The translations under genes were made by a program, and so were the position numbers. A stretch of DNA of 64,000 nt from Bacteroidota bacterium (lineage in GTDB: Bacteria > Bacteroidota > Bacteroidia > Bacteroidales > UBA10428), in the NCBI GenBank assembly GCA_023442525.1, contig JAEZZA010000002.1, positions 67,778 to 131,777 on the forward strand, read 5' to 3'. How positions within the stretch are numbered: position 1 is the first letter of the stretch; every line of letters starts with the position of its first letter. A model generated the notes under the pieces. That model was not told where the DNA came from. It was given only the letters and a program-made list of their open reading frames with translations, and did not search any database. Shown here in pieces: positions 8,080 to 16,681 of the stretch.

Positions 8080-9114
8080 TCAGGTAAGTGCATTCCATCC
8101 CTGAGCCTCAAGGGTTATTAGCGAACCCTGAGGGGTGACCATCTTTGTGCCTTCGGATATATCGGTGATGTGCCCGATTATCGTGAACTCAGGACGGTTC
8201 CCTGCTTTGTCATATTCCTTTACCGGAATGGTGAACAGCAATTCATAATCCTCCCCGCCATTTAATGCGGCTATTATCGGATCGGTTGCAAATTCCTTTG
8301 CAACTTCACGGGTTACATTATGTACAGGAATTTTATCAGCGTAAATCTTACAACCTGTCTCAGATTCATGGCATAAATGCTTAAGTTCGGATGACAGCCC
8401 ATCCGAAATATCAATCATTGAAGTCGGTTTCAGATCCAATTCACGTAACAATGCAATGATATCCCTCCGTGCTTCGGGCTTTAACTGACGTTCCAGTACA
8501 TACTCATACCCTTCGAGAAGAGGCTGTATGTTACGCTCCTTTTCAAATAACCGCCTTTCGCGTTCCAGCAGCTGTAAGCCAATGTAAGCACCGCCCAGAT
8601 CGCCTGAAACACAAACCAGATCGTTTATCCCTGCACCCGACCGGTAAACGACATTATCATTTTCGGCTTCACCAATTGCTGTAAGACTTAAAGTGAGCCC
8701 CGTGAACGACGATGTGGTATCACCCCCGATCAGATCAACATGATATTGCTCGCATGCCAGGCGTATACCTTTATAGATTTCATCCACCATGCTTACCGAA
8801 AATTTTCCGGAGATGGCCATCGAAACAAGTAATTGCCTCGGTGTCGCGTTCATGGCATAAATGTCGGAAAAATTTACCACGGCCGATTTATATCCCAGGT
8901 GCTTTAAAGGAGTGTATACCAGGTTAAAATGAACACCTTCGGCAAGCATATCAGAGGTGACAACTATTCGGCTGTTTTTATATTCCAATACAGCTGCATC
9001 ATCCCCAATGCCTTTAATGGTGCTTTCGTTACTGAGGGTCAGATCGCGGGTAAGATGCCTTATAAGGCCAAATTCACCCAGGTCGGAAATTTGTTCGGGT
9101 ACTTCGTTGCTCAT
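8080..9114 (-). CDS. thiL: Thiamine-monophosphate kinase
   Basis: ThiL phosphorylates thiamine monophosphate to the active cofactor thiamine pyrophosphate. The protein has the AIRS/PurM-like fold: N-terminal GIGDDAAVLEYKNSRIVVTSDMLAEGVHF with metal-binding Asp residues, then LIGGDTTSS and SMIDISDGLSSELKHL, and GGEDYELLFTIP near the C-terminus. The start at ATG 9114 (MSNEVPEQISDLGEFG, 344 residues) is preferred over the upstream ATG at 9135, because the predicted -7 element (9133-9140) overlaps that codon. It is a single gene, divergent from sufB and convergent with lpxA. Confidence 0.95.
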   Translation of the reverse strand: MSNEVPEQISDLGEFGLIRHLTRDLTLSNESTIKGIGDDAAVLEYKNSRIVVTSDMLAEGVHFNLVYTPLKHLGYKSAVVNFSDIYAMNATPRQLLVSMAISGKFSVSMVDEIYKGIRLACEQYHVDLIGGDTTSSFTGLTLSLTAIGEAENDNVVYRSGAGINDLVCVSGDLGGAYIGLQLLERERRLFEKERNIQPLLEGYEYVLERQLKPEARRDIIALLRELDLKPTSMIDISDGLSSELKHLCHESETGCKIYADKIPVHNVTREVAKEFATDPIIAALNGGEDYELLFTIPVKEYDKAGNRPEFTIIGHITDISEGTKMVTPQGSLITLEAQGWNALT

Positions 9115-9132
9115 AGTATTCTCAAATCCATG

Positions 9133-9140
9133 CAAATATA
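9133..9140 (-). promoter_or_regulatory. thiL promoter -7 element
   Basis: Minus-strand TATATTTG (plus CAAATATA) matches TAnnTTTG. It lies 19 nt before the chosen ATG at 9114 and predicts a leader of about 12 nt. No convincing -33 TTG is visible at the usual spacing. Confidence 0.6.
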
Positions 9141-9240
9141 TTAATTATCCGACGGTGCCACAGCCTTTGCCGAACTTTCATCACTATAAGTCATGCTGGT
9201 CTGCCCGATTAAAATGACTATCAGACTAAAGAAATTTCAC

Positions 9241-9248
9241 TATATTTG
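9241..9248 (+). promoter_or_regulatory. suf operon promoter -7 element
   Basis: TATATTTG matches TAnnTTTG, 66 nt before the sufB ATG at 9315. The -33 region has no clear TTG, so the promoter may need an activator or be intrinsically weak. The palindrome at 9255-9273 lies directly downstream, over the expected transcription start. Confidence 0.65.
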
Positions 9249-9254
9249 CCCTCT

Positions 9255-9273
9255 ATTTAGATTAATTCTAAAT
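9255..9273. promoter_or_regulatory. Candidate operator palindrome for the suf operon
   Basis: ATTTAGATTAATTCTAAAT is an inverted repeat with perfect 7-bp arms (ATTTAGA/TCTAAAT) around TTAAT. The core TTAGATTAATTCTAA also reads as a near-perfect 7-1-7 site of the kind bound by Fur/PerR-family regulators. It covers the expected start site, so bound protein would block transcription. Which regulator (Fur, PerR or an Rrf2/IscR-like protein) cannot be decided here. Confidence 0.5.
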
Positions 9274-9314
9274 ACATTACTAATTATAAAACCGGTTTGC
9301 TAAATAAGATTTTA

Positions 9315-10760
9315 ATGGACGATAATAATCAAATATTGGAACAGGTTACCGGTAATGAATATAAATATGGTTTTTACACGGATATTGATACGGAGACCAT
9401 ACCTAAGGGTCTCAATGAAGATGTGATCAGAATAATTTCGGCCAAGAAAAAGGAGCCGGAATTCATGCTTGAGTTTCGATTAAAAGCCTATCGGCAATGG
9501 CTAACCATGAAAATGCCGGCCTGGGCACATCTTACTATTCCGGAAATAAATTACCAGGATATAATTTATTACGCCGCACCTAAACAAGTTGCAGGTCCTA
9601 AAAGCCTGAATGAAGTCGATCCCGAATTGTTGAAAACCTTCGACAAACTGGGTATTCCCCTCGAAGAGCAGAAAATGCTTTCGGGAGTTGCCGTCGACGC
9701 TGTAATGGATAGTGTTTCGGTGAAGACTACCTTTCGCGAAACACTTGCCGAACTGGGAATCATCTTCTGTTCGATGAGTGAAGCCATACGCGAATATCCC
9801 GAACTGGTAAAAAAATACCTCGGAACGGTTGTCCCCTACACCGATAACTATTTTGCTTCATTGAATTCGGCAGTTTTCAGCGACGGGTCGTTCTGCTATA
9901 TTCCCAAAGGAGTGCGATGCCCGATGGAACTCTCCACTTACTTCAGGATTAATGCTGCCAACACGGGTCAGTTTGAGCGCACATTACTTATAGCCGATGA
10001 TGATGCTTATGTCAGCTATCTCGAAGGCTGTACAGCACCTATGCGCGACGAGAACCAGCTTCATGCAGCCGTGGTTGAACTTATAGCCCTCGAAAACGCC
10101 GAGATTAAGTACTCTACAGTGCAAAACTGGTACCCGGGCGATAAAAACGGCAAAGGAGGCATTTATAACTTTGTCACCAAACGGGGAATCTGCAAGGGCG
10201 ACAATTCAAAGATATCATGGACACAGGTGGAAACCGGTTCGGCCGTTACCTGGAAATACCCAAGCTGTATACTGCGTGGCAACAATACTACGGGCGAGTT
10301 CTACTCGGTTGCCGTAACCAATAACTATCAACAGGCCGATACCGGAACCAAAATGATTCATATCGGTAAAAACAGTCGCAGTACCATTATTTCAAAAGGT
10401 ATTTCTGCCGGACACGGCCAGAATAGTTTCAGAAGCCTTGTCAAGGTCATGAAAAATGCCGACAGGGTGAGGAATTTTACGCAATGCGACTCTATGCTGA
10501 TGGGCGACAAATGCGGAGCACATACTTTTCCGTATATCGAAGTTGAAAACCCTTCCGCTGTCCTCGAACACGAAGCAACTACTTCAAGGATCGGCGAAGA
10601 CCAGATATTCTATTGCAACCAGAGAGGAATTGATACCGAGACTGCCGTGGGATTGATCATTAATGGTTATGCCCGCGAAGTACTCAACAAACTGCCAATG
10701 GAATTTGCCGTGGAAGCACAGAAGCTTCTGGCGATAAGTTTGGAGGGAAGTGTGGGGTAA
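9315..10760 (+). CDS. sufB: Fe-S cluster assembly scaffold protein SufB
   Basis: SufB is the scaffold subunit of the SufBCD complex on which Fe-S clusters are built. ATG 9315 gives 481 residues starting MDDNNQILEQV; an upstream TTG at 9297 adds six residues and is less likely. Diagnostic stretches are VKTTFRETLAELGIIFCSM, FCYIPKGVRCPMELSTYFR, YLEGCTAPMRDENQLH, SKGISAGHGQNSFR and CDSMLMGDKCGAHTFPYIE with a conserved Cys. The order sufB-C-D-S-E-T fits a complete SUF pathway. A 99-bp spacer with an A-rich heptad motif separates it from sufC. Confidence 0.97.
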   Translation: MDDNNQILEQVTGNEYKYGFYTDIDTETIPKGLNEDVIRIISAKKKEPEFMLEFRLKAYRQWLTMKMPAWAHLTIPEINYQDIIYYAAPKQVAGPKSLNEVDPELLKTFDKLGIPLEEQKMLSGVAVDAVMDSVSVKTTFRETLAELGIIFCSMSEAIREYPELVKKYLGTVVPYTDNYFASLNSAVFSDGSFCYIPKGVRCPMELSTYFRINAANTGQFERTLLIADDDAYVSYLEGCTAPMRDENQLHAAVVELIALENAEIKYSTVQNWYPGDKNGKGGIYNFVTKRGICKGDNSKISWTQVETGSAVTWKYPSCILRGNNTTGEFYSVAVTNNYQQADTGTKMIHIGKNSRSTIISKGISAGHGQNSFRSLVKVMKNADRVRNFTQCDSMLMGDKCGAHTFPYIEVENPSAVLEHEATTSRIGEDQIFYCNQRGIDTETAVGLIINGYAREVLNKLPMEFAVEAQKLLAISLEGSVG

Positions 10761-10841
10761 AGCGGATTCACACCCATGCCCACACTGCGGGACAGACCAG
10801 CAGACCGGAAGTCTTAGAAAACCAGAAGACAATATAATTGT

Positions 10842-10856
10842 AAATCGTAAATAAAT
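10842..10856 (+). repeat. A-rich heptad motif directly before sufC
   Basis: AAATCGT followed by AAATAAA sits 4-18 nt before the sufC ATG. The same AAATCGT heptad occurs in tandem before leuD (52191-52225), and related heptads precede leuC (50701-50728). Here it is short (about two units), so it is called a member of the family only by similarity and position. Confidence 0.5.
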
Positions 10857-10859
10857 TAT

Positions 10860-11609
10860 ATGTTACAAATAAAAGACCTACACGTAAGTATTGACGGTAA
10901 AGAAATTCTTAAAGGAATTGATCTTGAAGTTCGTGCCGGTGAAGTGCACGCTATAATGGGGCCCAACGGCTCGGGAAAGAGTACTCTTGCTGCCGCACTT
11001 GCCGGTCGTGAATTGTTCGAAGTCACCAGCGGTTCCGTATCATATAATGGTGAAGATCTTCTTGAAATGTCACCTGAAGATCGTGCCCGTAAGGGACTGT
11101 TCCTGGGTTTTCAGTACCCGGTGGAGATCCCCGGCGTTTCAATAGTGAACTTCATGAAAGCAGCCATTAACGAGCATCGTAAATTTAAAGGACTCGAACC
11201 CATTTCGGCATCCGACTTCCTTAAGCAGATGCGCGATAAAAAAGAATTAGTCGGAATAACATCCAATATGGCCAACCGTTCGGTAAACGAAGGTTTCTCC
11301 GGCGGTGAAAAGAAAAAGAACGAAATATTCCAGATGGCCATGCTCGAACCCAGTCTTGCCATTCTCGATGAAACGGATTCAGGACTCGACATTGATGCGC
11401 TAAAAATAGTTGCCAACGGTGTGAATAAACTCCGCAGAACCGACAACGCAACAATTGTAATTACGCACTATCAGCGATTACTCGAATATATTATCCCTGA
11501 TTTTGTACACGTTTTGTATAAAGGCCGGATCGTAAAATCGAGCGGTAAGGAACTGGCATTGGAATTGGAAGAAAAAGGTTACGACTGGCTAAAATCGGAA
11601 AACGAATAA
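10860..11609 (+). CDS. sufC: Fe-S cluster assembly ATPase SufC
   Basis: SufC is the ABC-type ATPase of the SufBCD complex. The 249-residue protein has Walker A GPNGSGKSTLAAALAGR (near residue 33), the Q-loop region LGFQYPVEIPGVSIVNF, the signature SGGEKKKNEIFQMAML (the SUF-specific GGEKKR/K form) and Walker B LAILDETDSGLDIDAL. The H-loop histidine is in TIVITHYQRLL. Transport-type membrane partners are absent and SufB and SufD flank it, which settles the assignment. sufD begins 3 bp downstream. Confidence 0.98.
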   Translation: MLQIKDLHVSIDGKEILKGIDLEVRAGEVHAIMGPNGSGKSTLAAALAGRELFEVTSGSVSYNGEDLLEMSPEDRARKGLFLGFQYPVEIPGVSIVNFMKAAINEHRKFKGLEPISASDFLKQMRDKKELVGITSNMANRSVNEGFSGGEKKKNEIFQMAMLEPSLAILDETDSGLDIDALKIVANGVNKLRRTDNATIVITHYQRLLEYIIPDFVHVLYKGRIVKSSGKELALELEEKGYDWLKSENE

Positions 11610-11612
11610 GTT

Positions 11613-12971
11613 ATGAGTGATACCATGGCAAATCTCACCGGCGAATTGCTCACTATATTCCGGGAGAATAATAATCTGATTGAAAATTCTTCGGGCAAAT
11701 TACTCAACCTGAAAAGGGAACAGGCTTTCAGGGATTTCGATCAATTGGGTATTCCAACCCGTAAAAACGAGAATTACAAGTACACCCCTCTTGAACAGTA
11801 TTTTCAAGGCAGTTATGAAGTTGATCTCGTTGCCAACCCGTTTAAGGTTGATGTAAGCAGCATTTTTAAATGTGATGTCCCCGACCTCGACACTCATGTT
11901 GTTCTTGTATTGAACGGGTTTTATTATTCAAACGACCAACAGGGTGCATTACCAGAGGGTCTGATAATCTGTAGTCTCAACGAAGCTTCTGTTAAATATC
12001 CCGCTTTATTTGAAAAGCACTACTCAAAGTACGCCGATACGGCAGCGGACGGATTGGTTGCACTTAACACTCTTTTCGCTCACGATGGTGTTTTCATTTA
12101 TGTTCCTGCCGGAACAGTACTTACCAAACCCCTGCAGGTGATCAATCTCAGCCACTCCGACAGGAATCTGAGAATTACACGGAGAAATCTGATTGTAGTG
12201 GAAGAAAATGCACAGGCTTCGGTTGTAATTTGCGATCATACCCTGAGTAATCACAGTTTTCTAACGAATTCACTCACTGAAGTTTACGCGGGTGTTGGCA
12301 GCACTATTTATTACGACTGGCTTCAAAACGAGAACGGGCAATCGACACATATCAACAATCTGTTCATCCACCTGGAAGAAAACAGCAAATTCAACAGCAG
12401 CATTGTTTCGTTACATGGCGGTCTGATCCGGAATAATTTCTATGCCGTTCTGGCAGGCCGTTTTGCCAGTGCCGATCTGAACGGATTATTCCTGTGCGAT
12501 AACAAACAACATGTGGCAAATCACTTATTGCTGGATCATGCCAGTAGCGATTGCACTTCGAATCAGCTTTTTAAAGGCATACTCGACGGAGAGGCAACCG
12601 GATCGTTCAACGGCAAGATACTTGTCAGAAAGGATGCCCAAAAAACACTTGCTTATCAAAAGAATAATAATATTCTTCTTTCCGATACAGCAAAAATGAA
12701 CACAAAACCGCATCTGGAGATATATGCAGATGATGTCAAATGCAGTCACGGAGCCACCGTAGGGCAACTCGACAGTGAAGCATTGTTTTATATCCGCTCA
12801 AGGGGCATCAGTGAACACGAAGCACGCCATCTGCTTATGTATGCATTTGCCAACGAAATAGTGAGCAAAATATCCATTCCTTTGCTTAAAGAACGGATTA
12901 TTGACCTGGTCGATAAACGACTTCGGGGTGAATTGTCGCGATGCAATGAATGTCTTGTAAATTGCGGTTAG
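11613..12971 (+). CDS. sufD: Fe-S cluster assembly protein SufD
   Basis: SufD is the SufB paralogue of the SufBCD complex and is needed for iron acquisition. The 452-residue protein begins MSDTMANLTGELL. It shows the family N-terminal helical region (LGIPTRKNENYKYTPLEQYF) and the C-terminal beta-helix with VRKDAQKTLAYQKNNNILLS, LEIYADDVKCSHGATVGQLD and LFYIRSRGISEHEARHLLMYAFANEI, the classic SufB/D core. It lacks the SufB-specific cysteine segments. It lies between sufC (3 bp) and sufS (15 bp). Confidence 0.97.
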   Translation: MSDTMANLTGELLTIFRENNNLIENSSGKLLNLKREQAFRDFDQLGIPTRKNENYKYTPLEQYFQGSYEVDLVANPFKVDVSSIFKCDVPDLDTHVVLVLNGFYYSNDQQGALPEGLIICSLNEASVKYPALFEKHYSKYADTAADGLVALNTLFAHDGVFIYVPAGTVLTKPLQVINLSHSDRNLRITRRNLIVVEENAQASVVICDHTLSNHSFLTNSLTEVYAGVGSTIYYDWLQNENGQSTHINNLFIHLEENSKFNSSIVSLHGGLIRNNFYAVLAGRFASADLNGLFLCDNKQHVANHLLLDHASSDCTSNQLFKGILDGEATGSFNGKILVRKDAQKTLAYQKNNNILLSDTAKMNTKPHLEIYADDVKCSHGATVGQLDSEALFYIRSRGISEHEARHLLMYAFANEIVSKISIPLLKERIIDLVDKRLRGELSRCNECLVNCG

Positions 12972-12986
12972 CATAAATATTTAATA

Positions 12987-14210
12987 ATGTCTCTCAATAT
13001 TGAACGGATCAGGGAAGATTTTCCTCTTTTAAAACGCACGATTTATAATAAACCGCTCGTATACTTCGACAATGGTGCCACAACCCAGAAGCCGGCTCCG
13101 GTAATCGAATGTGTAAACAGTTACCATACGCTTAAGAACAGCAGCATTCACAGGGGTGTTCACTATCTTTCGGAACAGGCAACCGAAGATTTCGAGAACG
13201 CACGCAGAACAATTCAGCAATTCATAAATGCCCGGCATTCGCACGAGGTCATCTTTACTACCGGTACAACGTCTGCCATTAACGGTGTTGCCTTTTCTTT
13301 CGGAGAAAGATATATCAATCCGGGAGATGAGATCATCATAACCGAAATGGAACATCATGCCAATATTGTACCCTGGCAGATGCTTTGTGAGCGGAAGAAT
13401 GCCATTCTCAGGGTAGTTCCGTTTTCCGACGAGGGCGTACTTGATCTGTCGTACCTTGAAATTGTGATCAGCCCGAAAACAAAACTCCTGGCTGTTACAC
13501 ATGTTTCTAACGCACTGGGAACCATTAATCCACTTGAGGATATTATTGACCTCATGCATCGTCATAACATCCCGGTACTGGTAGATGCTGCACAATCGGT
13601 TCAGCACATCCCCCTGAATGTGCAGGAACTCGACTGTGATTTTCTGGCCTTCAGTGGTCATAAAGTTTACGGTCCCACCGGTATTGGTATTCTATATGCC
13701 AAAGAAAAATGGCTCGACGAAATGCCACCCTTTGCTTATGGAGGCGAAATGGTAGACACTGTAACATTCGAAAAAACTACCTGGAATGCATTACCATTCA
13801 AATTCGAAGCCGGAACACCCAATTTCATAGGTGCTGTTGGTCTCGCCGAAGCATTAAGATATATTGAAGAAACCGGTCTCGAAAAGATTGCTGTTCATGA
13901 AAAAGAACTTCTCGATTATGGAACCGGCCGGTTACTGGACATTGGGGATATTACCATTTACGGTAGTGCACCACACAAAAGCTCCATACTCTCATTCAAC
14001 ATAAAGGATGTACATCCCTTCGATGCCGGCATGATTATTGATAAAATGGGTATAGCGGTTCGTACAGGAACCCACTGCGCACAACCTGTCATGCAGCATT
14101 ACGGTGTACCTGGAACCATCAGGGCATCATTCGCCATGTATAATACAAAGGATGAGATAGATATCCTGTCGAAAGCTATAATAAGGGTCAAAGAGATGTT
14201 CGGAAATTGA
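12987..14210 (+). CDS. sufS: Cysteine desulfurase SufS
   Basis: SufS is a PLP-dependent cysteine desulfurase that strips sulfur from cysteine as an enzyme-bound persulfide and passes it to SufE. At 407 residues it has the length and numbering of E. coli SufS. The PLP lysine in SGHKVYGPTG is Lys226 and the persulfide cysteine in RTGTHCAQPVM is Cys364. Other family stretches are TTQKPAPVIE, FTTGTTSAIN, EMEHHANIVPWQ and DAAQSVQHIPLNVQ. Group II features fit pairing with the downstream sufE. Confidence 0.98.
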   Translation: MSLNIERIREDFPLLKRTIYNKPLVYFDNGATTQKPAPVIECVNSYHTLKNSSIHRGVHYLSEQATEDFENARRTIQQFINARHSHEVIFTTGTTSAINGVAFSFGERYINPGDEIIITEMEHHANIVPWQMLCERKNAILRVVPFSDEGVLDLSYLEIVISPKTKLLAVTHVSNALGTINPLEDIIDLMHRHNIPVLVDAAQSVQHIPLNVQELDCDFLAFSGHKVYGPTGIGILYAKEKWLDEMPPFAYGGEMVDTVTFEKTTWNALPFKFEAGTPNFIGAVGLAEALRYIEETGLEKIAVHEKELLDYGTGRLLDIGDITIYGSAPHKSSILSFNIKDVHPFDAGMIIDKMGIAVRTGTHCAQPVMQHYGVPGTIRASFAMYNTKDEIDILSKAIIRVKEMFGN

Positions 14211-14236
14211 TCCTGACCATAATAATTAATTAGGAA

Positions 14237-14668
14237 GTGAAAAGTATAACTGACATTCAGGAAGAAATTATTTCAGAATTCGGGCTTTATGACGACTGGA
14301 TGGATAAGTACAATTACCTGATTGAACTCAGCAGGGATTTGCCTGTTATAGAAGAAAAGCAAAAAGTAAAGGAAAACCTGATATCAGGATGCCAGTCGAA
14401 AGTATGGCTGAACGCCGATTACAACGATGGGCATGTGTATTTCACAGCAGATAGCGATGCCATTATAACCAAAGGCATTATATCATTGTTGATCAGAGTG
14501 TTGTCGGGACGATCACCTAAAGAAATCATGGACGCCGATTTGTACTTCATCGACAGTATCGGGTTACGGCAGAACCTGTCGCCTACGCGTTCAAACGGAC
14601 TTCTTTCGATGATCAAACAGATGCGGCTCTATGCCCTTGCGTATCAAACAAAGTATCATGGAAACTGA
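14237..14668 (+). CDS. sufE: Cysteine desulfuration protein SufE
   Basis: SufE accepts persulfide sulfur from SufS and delivers it to SufBCD. The 143-residue protein starts at GTG 14237, preceded by AGGA, a Shine-Dalgarno-like sequence unusual among genes here. The acceptor cysteine is Cys52 in LISGCQSKVWL. The C-terminal ADLYFIDSIGLRQNLSPTRSNGL is typical of the family. Its end overlaps the start of the next gene by 11 nt, so the two are probably translationally coupled. Confidence 0.96.
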   Translation: MKSITDIQEEIISEFGLYDDWMDKYNYLIELSRDLPVIEEKQKVKENLISGCQSKVWLNADYNDGHVYFTADSDAIITKGIISLLIRVLSGRSPKEIMDADLYFIDSIGLRQNLSPTRSNGLLSMIKQMRLYALAYQTKYHGN

Positions 14669-14984
14669 AAACAACAACATATTATCACTTGAGACAGAAA
14701 TTGTTAATGTTCTCAAGAATGTGTACGACCCGGAAATACCCGTTAATATTTACGACCTGGGACTTGTATACGATATAGATATCGATGACCATAACAAAGT
14801 AGTTATTACAATGACGCTCACGGCTCCCAACTGCCCGGTAGCCGATATTTTACCCAACGAGATAAAAGAAAAAGTAAGCGCAATTGAGGGACTCAGTGAA
14901 GTAGATATCAATCTCGTTTTTGATCCGCCCTGGAATCAGTCGATGATGTCGGAAGAAGCTCTTTTTGAGCTCGGAATGCTATAA
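14658..14984 (+). CDS. sufT: MIP18/SufT-family Fe-S assembly protein (DUF59)
   Basis: This 108-residue protein starting METENNNILSLETEIVN has the DUF59 core: VLKNVYDPEIPVNIYDLGLVYDIDID followed by MTLTAPNCPVADILPNEIKEKV with the conserved cysteine and VFDPPWNQSMMSEEA. Members act in Fe-S cluster maturation or carriage in SUF operons. An upstream in-frame ATG at 14631 lies inside sufE; the start at 14658 overlaps the sufE end and matches the family N-terminus. It is the last gene of the suf operon. The symbol is by family and context, not by full-length identity. Confidence 0.9.
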   Translation: METENNNILSLETEIVNVLKNVYDPEIPVNIYDLGLVYDIDIDDHNKVVITMTLTAPNCPVADILPNEIKEKVSAIEGLSEVDINLVFDPPWNQSMMSEEALFELGML

Positions 14985-15050
14985 TTCGCAAAATTCTGAA
15001 ACGAACGGAATCTTTTTATCGTATGCCATCATGTGGAACATTTTTTGTAT

Positions 15051-15058
15051 TAAATTTG
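15051..15058 (+). promoter_or_regulatory. -7 element before the mini T9SS-CTD gene
   Basis: TAAATTTG matches TAnnTTTG and ends 16 nt before the ATG at 15075, predicting a leader of about 10 nt. No -33 TTG is seen at the standard distance. It supports transcription independent of the suf operon. Confidence 0.5.
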
Positions 15059-15074
15059 TGTCTCTAATTGGCCT

Positions 15075-15449
15075 ATGAAAAAGTATTTACTTCTATCGGT
15101 GGTTGTTTTATGGGCCGGGGTTACAGCTGCAGCAGCAGAAATGCCCCCGTATAGCGAACTGTTTGCATACAATACAAATCTTTTTCAGCAAACTCCACAG
15201 GATACGGATAAGGAATTGAGGATTTTCCCCAACCCTGTTACCGACGGTCGTCTAACCATAAAATCAGGTGAAGCTTTTCACCTGGTACAAATTCTTAATA
15301 TTACCGGAGAAGTGGTTTTCAGCCAGGAATATCCCACCGGAACCACATCGGAAGTTATCGAAGTCACCAATCTCGAAAAAGGCATGTACCTTATAAGAAT
15401 TGGTTTCCCCGGTAAGCCAAACCACACCGCCAAGATAATAATTAAGTGA
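15075..15449 (+). CDS. Small secreted protein consisting mainly of a T9SS type A sorting domain
   Basis: The 124-residue product has a Sec signal peptide (MKKYLLLSVVVLWAGVTAAAA), a short linker of about 25 residues, then a type A T9SS C-terminal domain. That domain begins ELRIFPNPVTDGRLTI and continues VQILNITGEVVF, LEKGMYLIRI and the terminal TAKIIIK. Such domains normally target a large cargo to the type IX translocon; here no catalytic or adhesive cargo is present. Together with gldKLMN and sprA in this window it shows a functional T9SS is likely. Role unknown: it may be a minimal surface protein, a peptide cargo or a remnant of a larger gene. It converges with hom, stop codons 9 bp apart. 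Confidence 0.85.
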   Translation: MKKYLLLSVVVLWAGVTAAAAEMPPYSELFAYNTNLFQQTPQDTDKELRIFPNPVTDGRLTIKSGEAFHLVQILNITGEVVFSQEYPTGTTSEVIEVTNLEKGMYLIRIGFPGKPNHTAKIIIK

Positions 15450-15458
15450 CTGCACGAC

Positions 15459-16640
15459 TTATTCTTCAGTAAGCATTATGCTTACCGAAGAATCGTTAAC
15501 CCATTCCGAAGCTGCCAGTGTAGCCAAATTGATTTTACCAATTATATAATTATACCCGGGTGATTCATGCTTCACTGAAATGGTCTTGAATCCCGCGTTG
15601 TGCGGATTAAAAGTGCCATTATGGCTGACAAACAACTCGAGTTCCTTTTCCATCGAAAATTCATGATTCAGGCTCTGATGAAGTTTTTTATACTCGTACC
15701 TGTAATCATAGGTAAGCGCCGAAATATCGGATAACACGGCCGAACCGGTTGAATTTCCGCCTGCTCCCTTCCCCAGGAAAAACTGGTGCTCCGAAAATGC
15801 ACCTTCGAGAAGTAAGCCGTTGTATTCGTAAGCCACTTTATTCAATGTATCATCAAAGGGAACAATCTGGGGCATTACATATGCATATACCTTGTTATCC
15901 AGCTTCGCGCATTTGGCAATCAGCTTTATGGAAGCGTTTTTTTCACGTGCATAACGAATATCACCCTCTTTCAACCGGTCGATTCCGAAGTTGAAAATAT
16001 CCTTCGGATTCAAAACAATACCGAAAGCATGCACCAGTATTATCAACAGCTTGAATTTCGGGTCGAGGGCTTTTACATCGAGCGACGGATCGCTCTCGGC
16101 ATATCCCAGTTTTTGCGCATCCGACAGAGCTGTTTCAAACGATTTTCCGTTTTCGAAAATATGAGTCAGGATGTAATTGGTCGATCCGTTCAGTATTCCC
16201 TTCACACTGGTTAGCAGATCGTTATCATAATATTCTTCGAGGTTGCGGATTACAGGAATACTGGCGCAACACGATGCTTCATACAGAAAGGGCGTACTAT
16301 ATTTCTCCTGCAGGTCCATCAGTTCAGTAAAATGCTCGGCAATCATTTTTTTATTTGCCGAAACAACTGCTTTCCTGTTTTTCAACGCGGCTGAAACAAT
16401 TTCAAAAGCAGCATCCACCTCGTCAATTAATTCAACCACTACATCAATGTCAGGGTCGTTCAGGATTTCATTCCGGTCGACGGTGAAAAACGATGGATCA
16501 ATCGGACGTTTCTTATCCGGGTGTTTGATACAGATCTTTTTGATTTCCGCACTTATACCGCGGGTTTTATGAAGCACATTATATAATCCCTGGCCGACTA
16601 CACCGAACCCGAAAATTCCAAGCCTGATATTCTTCTTCAT
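15459..16640 (-). CDS. hom: Homoserine dehydrogenase
   Basis: The enzyme reduces aspartate semialdehyde to homoserine, the branch point to threonine, isoleucine and methionine. The 393-residue protein has an N-terminal Rossmann motif (LGIFGFGVVGQGLYNVL), VSANKKMIAEH with a conserved lysine, LYEASCCASIPVI and the catalytic-domain stretch GILNGSTNYILTHIFENGKSFETALSDAQKLGYAESDPSLDVKALDPKFKL in segments. There is no fused aspartokinase. The C-terminus is short for an ACT domain, so feedback regulation by threonine is uncertain. It stands alone on the minus strand behind a promoter and a leader that resembles a truncated SAM-I riboswitch. Confidence 0.95.
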   Translation of the reverse strand: MKKNIRLGIFGFGVVGQGLYNVLHKTRGISAEIKKICIKHPDKKRPIDPSFFTVDRNEILNDPDIDVVVELIDEVDAAFEIVSAALKNRKAVVSANKKMIAEHFTELMDLQEKYSTPFLYEASCCASIPVIRNLEEYYDNDLLTSVKGILNGSTNYILTHIFENGKSFETALSDAQKLGYAESDPSLDVKALDPKFKLLIILVHAFGIVLNPKDIFNFGIDRLKEGDIRYAREKNASIKLIAKCAKLDNKVYAYVMPQIVPFDDTLNKVAYEYNGLLLEGAFSEHQFFLGKGAGGNSTGSAVLSDISALTYDYRYEYKKLHQSLNHEFSMEKELELFVSHNGTFNPHNAGFKTISVKHESPGYNYIIGKINLATLAASEWVNDSSVSIMLTEE

Positions 16641-16654
16641 TTTATAATTGTGAC

Positions 16655-16681
16655 GCCGTTCCCTCCGCCTTTCTGGATAAG
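16655..16681 (-). promoter_or_regulatory. Apparent 5' fragment of a SAM-I (S-box) riboswitch in the hom leader
   Basis: On the minus strand, CTTATCCAGAAAG and then GCGGAGGGAACGGC match the conserved 5' side of the S-box aptamer (UUAUC, AGA-AGG, YGGAGGGA, GGC). The expected continuation (GCCC...GAAACC...GCAACC and the 3' P1 strand) is absent: the hom ATG follows 14 nt later. The piece therefore looks like a remnant or deletion product unlikely to bind SAM as it stands. It was recognised by eye; no covariance search was run. Confidence 0.5.

Noticed and set aside
9111..9240. Small ORFs across the thiL-sufB divergent region
   Set aside because: They overlap the promoter elements, have no recognisable composition or motifs, and run antisense to the thiL start.
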